A DNA stretch of 54,518 nt, taken from the NCBI GenBank assembly GCA_900319525.1, contig ONOU01000016.1, positions 1 through 54,518 of the forward strand, in the 5' to 3' direction. Shown here piece after piece: positions 38,639-46,134 of the stretch (position 1 is the first letter of the stretch; every line of letters begins with the position of its first letter). The stretch comes from an uncultured Prevotellaceae bacterium (GTDB lineage Bacteria > Bacteroidota > Bacteroidia > Bacteroidales > Muribaculaceae). The position numbers and the translations under genes were made by a program. The notes beneath the pieces were generated by a model. That model was given only the letters and a program-made list of their open reading frames with translations. It was not told the origin of the DNA and ran no database searches.

Positions 38639-40039
38639 TTACAGGTCTCGTCCGGGTTTGAGTTGTGCAGCGTCGTCCAGGGTGAGAATGGCGTTGCACA
38701 GCGTTGCCGCCAGGTTGCTGCCCCCTTTGCGCCCCTCGACGATGATTTTGGGGATGTCCTTGAAGGGCTTGACCATGTGTTTGGACTCGCGCACGTGTAC
38801 AAACCCCACAGGTGCCGCAATGATGCCGGCGGGATGAGCCTTGCCCTTGCGGATGAGGTCACACAGTTCCATCAAAGCCGTCGGGGCGTTGCCAAAGGCG
38901 AACAGCGCGTCAGGGTGCTCCTCGACAGCTAGGCGGATGCCTGCCTGGGTGCGGGTGATGCCTTGCTCGGTTGCCATCTCGGCCACCCGCGGGTCACCCA
39001 GGTAGCACTTGGCCTCCAGGCCCAGTCGAGACAGCGCGCCCTTGCGGATGCCACTGGTCACCATGGTCACGTCGGTCACGATGGTCTTCAACTCTCCATT
39101 GACAACCTTGTTGTAGAGCGTTTCTACGGCATGGTCGTCGGTGTAGAGGATGCGTTCCATCTCAAAATCGGCCGTCGTGTGGATGGCGTGCAGCAGTGCC
39201 CACTTGTGATCCAGTGGAATATTCTGGTTGCGTAGCTCGCTCTCGATGGTGCGGAATGAGTTGATCATGATTTGCTGACCTGGCTTGATGTCCTGGTCTT
39301 GCTGCTCACGATAATAGCCGCGTGGCGTAATGATGTGGTCATCGCTGATGTAGGACTGAGAGTTGCCAATGAGAATCACGGTGAACATGTCCACATCCTC
39401 GGGGTCAAACTCACCGAGTGTGGTCATCATGATTTCCTGTTCCTCGCGGCCAGCCTGTCGAACATAGCCAATGGGGGTGTCGGCAGAGCGTTGCTGCATG
39501 AAAAGTTCCACCAGGCGGTAGAGTTGCCAGTAACGCCCGTTTGACTTGGGGTTATAAACGGCGGTGACAAAGTCGCCCACAGCGGCTGCCTTGATGCGGC
39601 GTTCGATGACCTCCCATGGGGTCATCAAGTCGCTCAACGAGATGATGCACAGGTCATGACCGATGGGCGCGCCCAATAGCGAGGCGGCTTTCTGGAACGC
39701 TGAAATTCCTGGTAATGACTCAATTAGCACATCGCTCTGCCGCTCCCGTTTCATCTCATAGATGAGTGGTGTCATGCCGTAGATGCCCGCGTCGCCCGAT
39801 GAGATGACTACGACCGTTTTACCCTGCTCGGCCAGCTCAAAGGCCTGCTCGGCGCGTTCACGTTCCCGCTTCATGCCCGTGTCGATGCACTCGCAACCCT
39901 CGGGCACATACTGCTCGATGAACTGGAAGTAATATTTATAGCCCACTATGGCATCTGCCGCGCGCACTGCGTCGAGTACGGCGGGTGTGATGTCTTCTTT
40001 ACTGCCAGGCCCGATGCCTGCTACGATTATCTTACCCAT
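38639..40039 (-). CDS. cbiHC: CobJ(CbiH)-CbiC(CobH) fusion: precorrin-3B C17-methyltransferase and precorrin-8X methylmutase
   Basis: A 466-residue fusion of the ring-contraction methyltransferase and the methyl-migrating mutase. Residues 1-250: VAGIGPGSKEDITPAV, AADAIVGYKYY, VVVISSGDAGIYGMTPLIYE, SLPGISAFQKAASLLGAP, FVTAVYNPKSNGR, and VILIGNSQSY. Residues about 256-466: SFRTIESEL, ALLHAIHTTADFEMERIL (with the mutase His), VTDVTMVTSGIRKGA, AFGNAPTALMEL, and AAPVGFVHVRESK. The first gene of the ring operon, with a consensus promoter eight bases upstream of the ATG. Confidence 0.93.
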   Translation of the reverse strand: MGKIIVAGIGPGSKEDITPAVLDAVRAADAIVGYKYYFQFIEQYVPEGCECIDTGMKRERERAEQAFELAEQGKTVVVISSGDAGIYGMTPLIYEMKRERQSDVLIESLPGISAFQKAASLLGAPIGHDLCIISLSDLMTPWEVIERRIKAAAVGDFVTAVYNPKSNGRYWQLYRLVELFMQQRSADTPIGYVRQAGREEQEIMMTTLGEFDPEDVDMFTVILIGNSQSYISDDHIITPRGYYREQQDQDIKPGQQIMINSFRTIESELRNQNIPLDHKWALLHAIHTTADFEMERILYTDDHAVETLYNKVVNGELKTIVTDVTMVTSGIRKGALSRLGLEAKCYLGDPRVAEMATEQGITRTQAGIRLAVEEHPDALFAFGNAPTALMELCDLIRKGKAHPAGIIAAPVGFVHVRESKHMVKPFKDIPKIIVEGRKGGSNLAATLCNAILTLDDAAQLKPGRDL

Positions 40040-40047
40040 AATGACTG

Positions 40048-40077
40048 CAAAGATAGTGAAAGCCGACCGGAAAACAA
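40048..40077 (-). promoter_or_regulatory. Promoter of the corrin-ring operon
   Basis: On the minus strand TTG (40075-40077), 19 bases, TATCTTTG (40048-40055), eight bases before the ATG at 40039. Exact consensus. There is no riboswitch in this short leader. Confidence 0.7.
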
Positions 40078-40201
40078 AATCTATTTTTTTACTATAGATT
40101 GTAGTGCTTGTTTTGGGCCTGATTGGTTACACATGGTGCCTTTGCGGATTAGCGTGAGTTTGAGTTGAGGTATATCGTTTTGACAAAACAAAAAGATGAG
40201 A

Positions 40202-40278
40202 GTGTGTCATAATTCATCATCGTGCTTTTCTCCGTGCGCAGCACGGAAATTATCTTTTGTGATCGAATGATGACACAC
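40202..40278 (-). terminator. Compound hairpin after the second TonB receptor
   Basis: Outer 14-bp arms 40202-40215 and 40265-40278 (one mismatch) enclose a perfect CCGTGC-gca-GCACGG hairpin (40232-40246). It lies just after the receptor stop at 40301 and before the ring-operon promoter, so it may separate the two transcription units. Confidence 0.55.
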
Positions 40279-40300
40279 CTCATCGAATGTGATATCAAGG

Positions 40301-42367
40301 TTACTTGATTTTCATCTTTAGGCCGATGACGAGCATGCGGCCAGGAGAGTAGAGCGCATACTTGCGGTTGGATGAGTCGATGCGGCGGTCCACCTTATCG
40401 AAGATGTTGTCGATGCCGATGCTCGGCTCCAGGTACAAATGCTTAATACCGTTGATCGAGTGCCTCGTGTTCAGGTTCCAGATACCGTAGCCAGGGGCAT
40501 CCTCGTAGTCGGGATAGTAGGTCTTGGACTGCACGCGACCGTTAATGTTCACGTTCAGGCCATATTTGCCCCAATTGTGGTAATAGTTGGCGGCAACGGT
40601 GGCTGCATGGCGGATGCTGCGCTCCAGCGGACTCCACTGGTCGCCGCTGCAAGTGCGGGCATGGGTATAAACGTAGTTGGCTGACAGGTTGAAGCCCGTG
40701 AAAAGGTTGGCCGACACGTTAACCTGCACTCCCTTGACGTCACCCTTGTCGCTGTTCTTGTACAGCGAGTAGTGCTCAAGTTTCTGGGCCTGGTCGGCGG
40801 TCATCTCGGGGAACTCGCTCTGTAACATGGCCAACGCGGCAGCATCCACGTCGATGTTTTGCCTAATGACCATGTCATTGATGCGGTTCAGGAATCCTGT
40901 CACGCTCACAGCGATGAAGTTGCTGCGATACTCGGCATTGAGTGAGAAGTAATTGCTCTTCTCGGGCTTCAGATCCTTGTTGCCGAAGATGATCTGCGCC
41001 TTGCCGCGGTTGACCGAGAAATAGTGGTAATACAGCTCGTCAAGACCGGGGGCGCGGAAACCGGCCGAGTAGGTCGCGCGCAGGCGGAAGTTGCCTGGGG
41101 CATACATCAGCGTGGCCTTGGGCGTGAGGTGCCAGTTGAAGGTCTCGTGATAGGTGAGGCGCAGGCCAACGGTGGCCGTCAAGCGGTCAAAGAACAGCAT
41201 CTCGTGCTGGGCAAAGGCCGCTGCCGTATAAGCATTCTGGTGAATGTTGCCCGAGGTGGCGGTGAGGTAATCCTTGCGCCAATCGGCGCCAAAGATAGTC
41301 GTTGAATTCTTCATCAGCCCCAGGATGGCCTTTAACTGGCCTTCCATCGAGCGTTGCTTCTTGGACTGCACATAATCATCGATGGCGTAGGTCTTGGTGG
41401 CCACGTCATACTGCTTGCCGTAGCGGAAACGGTCAACGGTGAAGTCGGCCTGCAACGAGTTGCGGCTGGTGAACTTGTAGATGCCACCCACGTTCCAGCG
41501 CAGACCCTTGTAGCGCATCTCGTAGTCGGTGCCGCCCGTGATGTCCTTGCGGGTGTTGGGGCGGTCGGTGATCTTGTAGGAATAGTCGATGCCAGCATTC
41601 AATGCCAGGTGCTCGTTGGGGGCATAGGTGAACTTTTGGCCCACGAGGTTGGAGCGGTAACCCGTAAAGAACGGAGCAATCGTCGGCTGGGTCTCGGTGT
41701 CAGAGCCTTTGACATACTCCACATCGTTGATGCGGTAGCTGTCGGCACGGTCGTGCGAGAACGAGGTGTAGGAGCCAAAGCCGTTCTTGTAGATGTCCAG
41801 GGCGATGTTTTCGGTCAACAGGCCGTGGCCCGACACGCGGGTGTCGCTGGTGACGCTCACCAGGTCGCGCGTGGGCTGGTCGGTGATGATGTTGATTACA
41901 CCAGCGATAGCGTCCGAGCCGTAGAGCGACGATGCGGCACCGTCGAGCACCTCGATGCGCTTCACGCGAGCCATGTTGATGCGGTTCAGGTCAACATTGT
42001 TGGAAATGTCGCCCGTCAGCTTCTGGCCATTGATGAGAATGAGAATGTACTTGTTACCCAGTCCATTGAGCCTCAAGAAGGTGCCCATCGAGTTGGGTGC
42101 CATCGACACCTGGGGCATCATGCGCGTCAACGCCCCGTCAAATGTGGTGATGCCTTGCTCCTTGATTTCTTGACTGCTCAATACGTGAACCGGTGTGGCG
42201 GTGGACTTCAGGCGCTGGTGGTGTCCCGAACCGGTGACAACCACAGGATTTAAGGTGTAGTTGCGGCTCATCATCGACGAGTCGCTGCGTTCCATCTTGT
42301 GGATTTGAGGAAAAGCGGCACTCCACGTGAGGAGTGCCACTGTAATCAGTAAAATTTTCTTAATCAC
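40301..42367 (-). CDS. TonB-dependent outer-membrane receptor (BtuB-like), second of the B12 operon
   Basis: A 688-residue outer-membrane transporter with signal peptide (KKILLITVALLTWSAAFPQ). The plug domain at about 40-160 shows VVVTGSGHHQRLKSTATPVH, FLRLNGLGNKYILILINGQK and SSLYGSDAIAGVINIIT. The 22-strand barrel follows, with the late signature FRAPGLDELYYHYFSVN and a C-terminal strand ending in LVIGLKMKIK. No N-terminal carboxypeptidase-like extension. Third in the operon after the first receptor and the CbiK lipoprotein and therefore probably under the same AdoCbl riboswitch. The ligand is likely a corrinoid or its precursor or metal-porphyrinoid. Confidence 0.85.
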   Translation of the reverse strand: MIKKILLITVALLTWSAAFPQIHKMERSDSSMMSRNYTLNPVVVTGSGHHQRLKSTATPVHVLSSQEIKEQGITTFDGALTRMMPQVSMAPNSMGTFLRLNGLGNKYILILINGQKLTGDISNNVDLNRINMARVKRIEVLDGAASSLYGSDAIAGVINIITDQPTRDLVSVTSDTRVSGHGLLTENIALDIYKNGFGSYTSFSHDRADSYRINDVEYVKGSDTETQPTIAPFFTGYRSNLVGQKFTYAPNEHLALNAGIDYSYKITDRPNTRKDITGGTDYEMRYKGLRWNVGGIYKFTSRNSLQADFTVDRFRYGKQYDVATKTYAIDDYVQSKKQRSMEGQLKAILGLMKNSTTIFGADWRKDYLTATSGNIHQNAYTAAAFAQHEMLFFDRLTATVGLRLTYHETFNWHLTPKATLMYAPGNFRLRATYSAGFRAPGLDELYYHYFSVNRGKAQIIFGNKDLKPEKSNYFSLNAEYRSNFIAVSVTGFLNRINDMVIRQNIDVDAAALAMLQSEFPEMTADQAQKLEHYSLYKNSDKGDVKGVQVNVSANLFTGFNLSANYVYTHARTCSGDQWSPLERSIRHAATVAANYYHNWGKYGLNVNINGRVQSKTYYPDYEDAPGYGIWNLNTRHSINGIKHLYLEPSIGIDNIFDKVDRRIDSSNRKYALYSPGRMLVIGLKMKIK

Positions 42368-42385
42368 TTGTTCTGTTTTTATTCC

Positions 42386-42435
42386 CTAGAAAATCTAGAA
42401 GATCTAGATGGACTAGATAATCTAGATTTCCTAGG
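42386..42435. repeat. CTAGA microrepeat cluster
   Basis: Six CTAG(A/G) copies in the gap between the second TonB receptor and the CbiK gene. Confidence 0.8.
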
Positions 42436-42450
42436 GTAACTATTTGTGGA

Positions 42451-43551
42451 TTACTCGGGGTTCTTGCTGTGGTAGAAGTCCAGAGGCTCGCCATTGATGG
42501 CATCCATGGTGTGGTTGATCCACACTTGACGGATGGTGGGGAGTTCGAGCAGACCCTTCTCGATCATGGTCGAGTTGTTGCACTCATAACCCAGGTGGTG
42601 GAAGTACATCTTCCAGGAGGTGTCTTCAACCTCGCCCTCATCGTTGGGGGTGAACTTGCTGCCATCCCAGTTGTCGTCATCGTCACCGGCCATGTCGTTG
42701 TGACCGTGGTCACCGTCGATCGACATCAGCGGGTGGCAATATACCTTACCGCTGGTGAATCCGGCAGCCAACATACGGGCATACACGTTGGTCTTGAAGT
42801 TACCCATCATGTCAACGGTACCCACGAAATAGTGGCTGTTTAACTGCTGGAGGGCTTCCTCGAGCTGGGTGTAGCGAATGTTGGCCTTGTAGGTGTCATA
42901 GCTGTCGGGGTTACCATGACCCATAAAGGCAACAACACCCTCATTGGCCTGAGTGCTATAGAGCTTGTTCAACTCGCTGGCAACGAGATTAACGTCGGCC
43001 TCGGCATCCTGCAACAGGGGCACACCGAGTTTCAGGGTTACGTTAGCCAGATAATTGTCGTCGATGTCACCATTGGCGTTGTTGGCAAAGTCCTTGATGT
43101 AGTTGATGACGCGGGTATATTCCTCACCGGGGATCACCTGCAGCGATTGAACAACGATTTCGCTATACTGAACACCCTTTTGTGCAAAGGCGTTGAGCCA
43201 GAAGGGGGGAGCATAGAAATTGCGGGGATCAACGTTCTCGCCGGCAGCTGCGCGGTTGATGCAGATGGCTGAGGAGAAAGACAGATAGACGTCATAGCCG
43301 GGGAATGCCTGCTTGTAGGCGGCGACGGTGGCGTCAAATGCGTCATAAGCCTGCTCCCAGGTCGAGCCGAAGGCGACCAGCAGGATGGCTTTGCCGTTCT
43401 TCTTCTGAGACTTGACGGCCTCGTTAACGGCTTTCTGGTAAACAGTGTAGTTGTTCTCGATGGGATCGTCCTTGTCATCTGAACAGGATGTGAAGCCCAT
43501 GGTCAGGCAGATTGCCATCATGGCAATCAACAGAGATTTAATCTTCATCAT
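42451..43551 (-). CDS. cbiK: Lipoprotein CbiK-type sirohydrochlorin cobaltochelatase
   Basis: A 366-residue CbiK-family chelatase exported as a lipoprotein: KSLLIAMMAICLTMGFTSCS puts the acylated Cys at 23. Family motifs: AILLVAFGSTWEQAYDAFD (54-72), QSLQVIPGEEY (Glu143-144), VAFMGHGNPDSY (His212), and HPLMSIDGDHGHNDMAGDDD with His282/284, likely metal ligands. Cytosolic CbiK inserts cobalt into sirohydrochlorin. A lipoprotein form outside the inner membrane suggests metal insertion, removal or tetrapyrrole/metal handling during uptake. Its start overlaps the first TonB receptor's stop by 14 bases, so translation is coupled. No other cobaltochelatase is seen in the window. Confidence 0.85.
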   Translation of the reverse strand: MMKIKSLLIAMMAICLTMGFTSCSDDKDDPIENNYTVYQKAVNEAVKSQKKNGKAILLVAFGSTWEQAYDAFDATVAAYKQAFPGYDVYLSFSSAICINRAAAGENVDPRNFYAPPFWLNAFAQKGVQYSEIVVQSLQVIPGEEYTRVINYIKDFANNANGDIDDNYLANVTLKLGVPLLQDAEADVNLVASELNKLYSTQANEGVVAFMGHGNPDSYDTYKANIRYTQLEEALQQLNSHYFVGTVDMMGNFKTNVYARMLAAGFTSGKVYCHPLMSIDGDHGHNDMAGDDDDNWDGSKFTPNDEGEVEDTSWKMYFHHLGYECNNSTMIEKGLLELPTIRQVWINHTMDAINGEPLDFYHSKNPE

Positions 43552-45691
43552 TGTTTTGTTGTTTTGAATTTAAGTTAGACTTATACTTATTAGAAAGTTT
43601 CTTTCCTTGGTTGAAACGGATGGTCAGTGACACATACCCCGTGCGGCCAGGGGTGGTATTGCCCAGGTGCAGCCCGTGGGGCGTGCGGTCGCAATAGTTG
43701 AAGATGTTATCGACGCCGGCCTCCACGCGCCAGGTGGTGGTCTTGAAGTGACCCAGATCATGGGTGGTGGACAGGCGCCAGGTCTGGTAGCCCTTGCCGT
43801 TGCCGTCGTCCTGGTAGTAGCGGGTGCTCGACATGCGGCCATAGATGCCCACACCCAGGCGATAGTCTGCCGAGAAGCGGTGTCCCCAGGTGGCAAACCA
43901 GTTGCCCTTGTGGTGGGCCGTGCCGTCGATGGTCACCTTGTGCATCTTGTCGTGATTGGTGTCATACTGGTTGGCGTCGGTGTCCAGATAGCTGTACCCC
44001 AAGCCAAAGGCGAATTCCCGCCACTGGTAATTGACATTCACGTCGATGCCACAGGTCCTGGCGTCCTCGATGTTCTGGTACTGGCGGGTCTTGACGGGGT
44101 CATACTGGATGATGTACTCGTCGGGAGCCTGATAGTTGGGGATGGTTACCAAGGCAATCATGTCCTTCACCTTATTGTAGTAACCTGTGACAGTCACGTT
44201 CAATCCGCGCCAGCCATACTCGCCGCTCACCGAGAAATAGTTGCTCGATTGCGGCTTGAGGTCGGTATTGCCCAGATAGAGGTAAGTGCCGCTCATCTGG
44301 CGCACATAGCGGTAGAACAGTTCGCGTATAGCGGGTGTCTTGAAGCCCTGACTCCACGTGGCGCGCAATCGCCAAGGATTGCCGATTTTCCACATGGCCG
44401 ATATCTTGGGCGTGAGTTTGGTGCCGAATTGCTCGTTATGGTTCAGGCGCAGGCCGGCAGTGATGTTCACGTTGTGGATGAGGTTGAACTCGTCCTGCAC
44501 ATACACTGCTGCCGTCCAGTCGCTGGCCTTGCCGCCCTTGACGCGCGTGGGGGCATGCAGCCAGTCGTAGCGGAATTCCGCGCCGGCACTCAGGATGTTC
44601 TCGTAGGGTAGGGTGAAAACGCCCTTCAGCGCAGCCATCGTGCGTTGTTGGTCGCTCTGCAGCTCTTTTTGATCGGGAAGATACGGGTAGTAAGGATAAT
44701 AGGGCGTGCCTGCACTCTTCTCGTAGTCTTCGACCAGTGTCGTGGCCGTGTAATAGTAATAGTAGGCATGGCGGTGCCAGTCCACGTCCAGCGAGATGTA
44801 GTCGGTCTTGGAACGGTTCCATTTGCCGCCTATAGATGCGGACCCGTTGTGGTACTCCATGTCCCAGGTCTTCACGTCGTAGTGTGGATGACGGCCGCTC
44901 ACGCGGTAGATGCGTTTCCAGTAGGTGCTTCCGTCGGCATAGAGTTCCAGATTCTTGGTCGGTTGATAGGTCAGCCGCTCGGCCACCTGCCAGTTGGTAT
45001 GGCGGTTCACGGTCTTGTTGCGCGAGTCGGTGATGGGAGGCTCGCTGCCCTCGGTGTGCTCCACGGCAGTGTTCTGCCAGCCGTCGCTGTGCTGCAGCTG
45101 GAAGTTGGTGTAAGAGCTGATTTTGCCGTAGTTCAAGGCCAGGCCGTTGTGCTGGCGCACGTCACCATAGCTGCCCAAGCGGGTCGTGTTCTCGATGAGC
45201 ACGCCCTCGTCGCGATGTTTCTTGGTGATGATGTTGACCACGCCAGCAATGGCGTCCGAGCCATACAGCGCACTCGACGCGCCCTTCACAATCTCGATTT
45301 TCTCGATATTGTTCGGGTCGATGAGCGACAGGTCGTTTTGCCCGCCCACGTCGCCGTGGATGCGCTTGCCGTCAATCAGTATCAGGATATAGGAATTGCC
45401 CAGTCCGTTGAGCTGCATCTGTGAGCCCATGTCATCCTGGTTAAAGGCAAACGAGGCCGTGAGGCCACCCAGGATGTCCTCGATGCTCTTGCCCGCATAG
45501 TTGCGTAGCATCTTGCTGGTGATGACCTCGGTCTGTACGGGTGCGTCCTTCAACAGGTGCTGGGTTCCAGTACCTGTAACAACAATCTCGGGCAGGCTGT
45601 CCTGCCGCCAGATGTCACTCTGTGCATTGACCGCAACAACCGAGCATAAAGCCAGCATCACTGTTGCTGTCAGTTTCTGTTTTCTTTTCAT
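43538..45691 (-). CDS. TonB-dependent outer-membrane cobalamin receptor (BtuB-like)
   Basis: A 717-residue receptor with signal peptide (KLTATVMLALCSVVAVNAQ). Plug: EIVVTGTGTQHLLKDAPVQT, MQLNGLGNSYILILIDGKRI and SSALYGSDAIAGVVNIITKK. Barrel with FKTPAIRELFYRYVRQMSGT near residue 450. It is the first gene behind the AdoCbl riboswitch at 45745-45905 and leads the operon with the CbiK lipoprotein and a second receptor, so corrinoid import is the best assignment. The extra ~10 C-terminal residues after the last barrel strand are Asn/Lys-rich (SNKYKSNLNSKQQNNDED), unusual because TonB receptors normally end in an aromatic strand. Confidence 0.88.
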   Translation of the reverse strand: MKRKQKLTATVMLALCSVVAVNAQSDIWRQDSLPEIVVTGTGTQHLLKDAPVQTEVITSKMLRNYAGKSIEDILGGLTASFAFNQDDMGSQMQLNGLGNSYILILIDGKRIHGDVGGQNDLSLIDPNNIEKIEIVKGASSALYGSDAIAGVVNIITKKHRDEGVLIENTTRLGSYGDVRQHNGLALNYGKISSYTNFQLQHSDGWQNTAVEHTEGSEPPITDSRNKTVNRHTNWQVAERLTYQPTKNLELYADGSTYWKRIYRVSGRHPHYDVKTWDMEYHNGSASIGGKWNRSKTDYISLDVDWHRHAYYYYYTATTLVEDYEKSAGTPYYPYYPYLPDQKELQSDQQRTMAALKGVFTLPYENILSAGAEFRYDWLHAPTRVKGGKASDWTAAVYVQDEFNLIHNVNITAGLRLNHNEQFGTKLTPKISAMWKIGNPWRLRATWSQGFKTPAIRELFYRYVRQMSGTYLYLGNTDLKPQSSNYFSVSGEYGWRGLNVTVTGYYNKVKDMIALVTIPNYQAPDEYIIQYDPVKTRQYQNIEDARTCGIDVNVNYQWREFAFGLGYSYLDTDANQYDTNHDKMHKVTIDGTAHHKGNWFATWGHRFSADYRLGVGIYGRMSSTRYYQDDGNGKGYQTWRLSTTHDLGHFKTTTWRVEAGVDNIFNYCDRTPHGLHLGNTTPGRTGYVSLTIRFNQGKKLSNKYKSNLNSKQQNNDED

Positions 45692-45744
45692 TTCTGCATT
45701 CCGTCGTAGCCTATTCCTGGGCTCGCGTACATATATACAATGCT

Positions 45745-45905
45745 ATGGCCGGTCTTCTGACTTACCCCGGTCGGCTCTGCCTTCCCAGCCTTTTTTGCTT
45801 CGGCCAGTGGCTCATTGTGAGCAGACCCTGTGTGTGAGGGGATTACAGCTGCAGGAACAGTCCTGGATTTTCACCAGATTCCCTTAAACCAGGTGCCCTA
45901 GAGAC
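45745..45905 (-). promoter_or_regulatory. Cobalamin (AdoCbl) riboswitch
   Basis: On the minus strand the leader reads GGGAATCTGGTGAAAATCCA, GGACTGTTCCTGCAGCTGTA, a GCCACTGG segment, a GGGAAGGC segment, and the B12 box AAGTCAGAAGACCGGCC at 45745-45761. These are the conserved blocks of the cobalamin aptamer in the right order and spacing. The B12 box lies about 53 bases before the TonB receptor ATG, so control is probably by sequestering the ribosome site. Expression would fall when adenosylcobalamin is plentiful. Confidence 0.95.
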
Positions 45906-45928
45906 TCCTGATTGCCATAAAATCGCCG

Positions 45929-45958
45929 CAAAGGTACAACATTTCCGGTAACCGCCAA
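45929..45958 (-). promoter_or_regulatory. Promoter of the B12-uptake operon
   Basis: On the minus strand TTG (45956-45958), 19 bases, TACCTTTG (45929-45936). Transcription would start about 15-20 bases before the AdoCbl aptamer. Confidence 0.75.
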
Positions 45959-45987
45959 TCAGAAAACTGAAAAAATATGTAATTCAT

Positions 45988-46021
45988 TTTGTGTTGTGTA
46001 TTCTAGTTTTTACTACCTTTG
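45988..46021 (+). promoter_or_regulatory. Promoter of the thiamine-uptake operon
   Basis: TACCTTTG at 46014-46021 with TTTG at 45988-45991 (22-base gap, slightly long). It starts the transcript that carries the TPP riboswitch and is about 80 bp from the divergent B12 promoter. Confidence 0.6.
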
Positions 46022-46039
46022 CGCCATGATTCAATGAGT

Positions 46040-46117
46040 TTGGGGTGTCCGCGCCCATGGCGCGGGCTGAGATCACACCCATCGGATCTGATCCGGACAA
46101 TACCGGCGTAGAGAACA
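46040..46117 (+). promoter_or_regulatory. TPP (thiamine pyrophosphate) riboswitch
   Basis: GGGGTGTCC, a GC-rich variable stem (GCGCCCATGGCGC), GGGCTGAGATCACACCC, then GATCTGATCCGGACAATACC and GGCGTAGAGAA: the conserved THI-box blocks in order. It ends 17 bases before the receptor ATG at 46135, leaving no room for a terminator, so translational control by hiding the ribosome site is likely. Confidence 0.95.
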
Positions 46118-46134
46118 ACTTATTAATTAAAACA

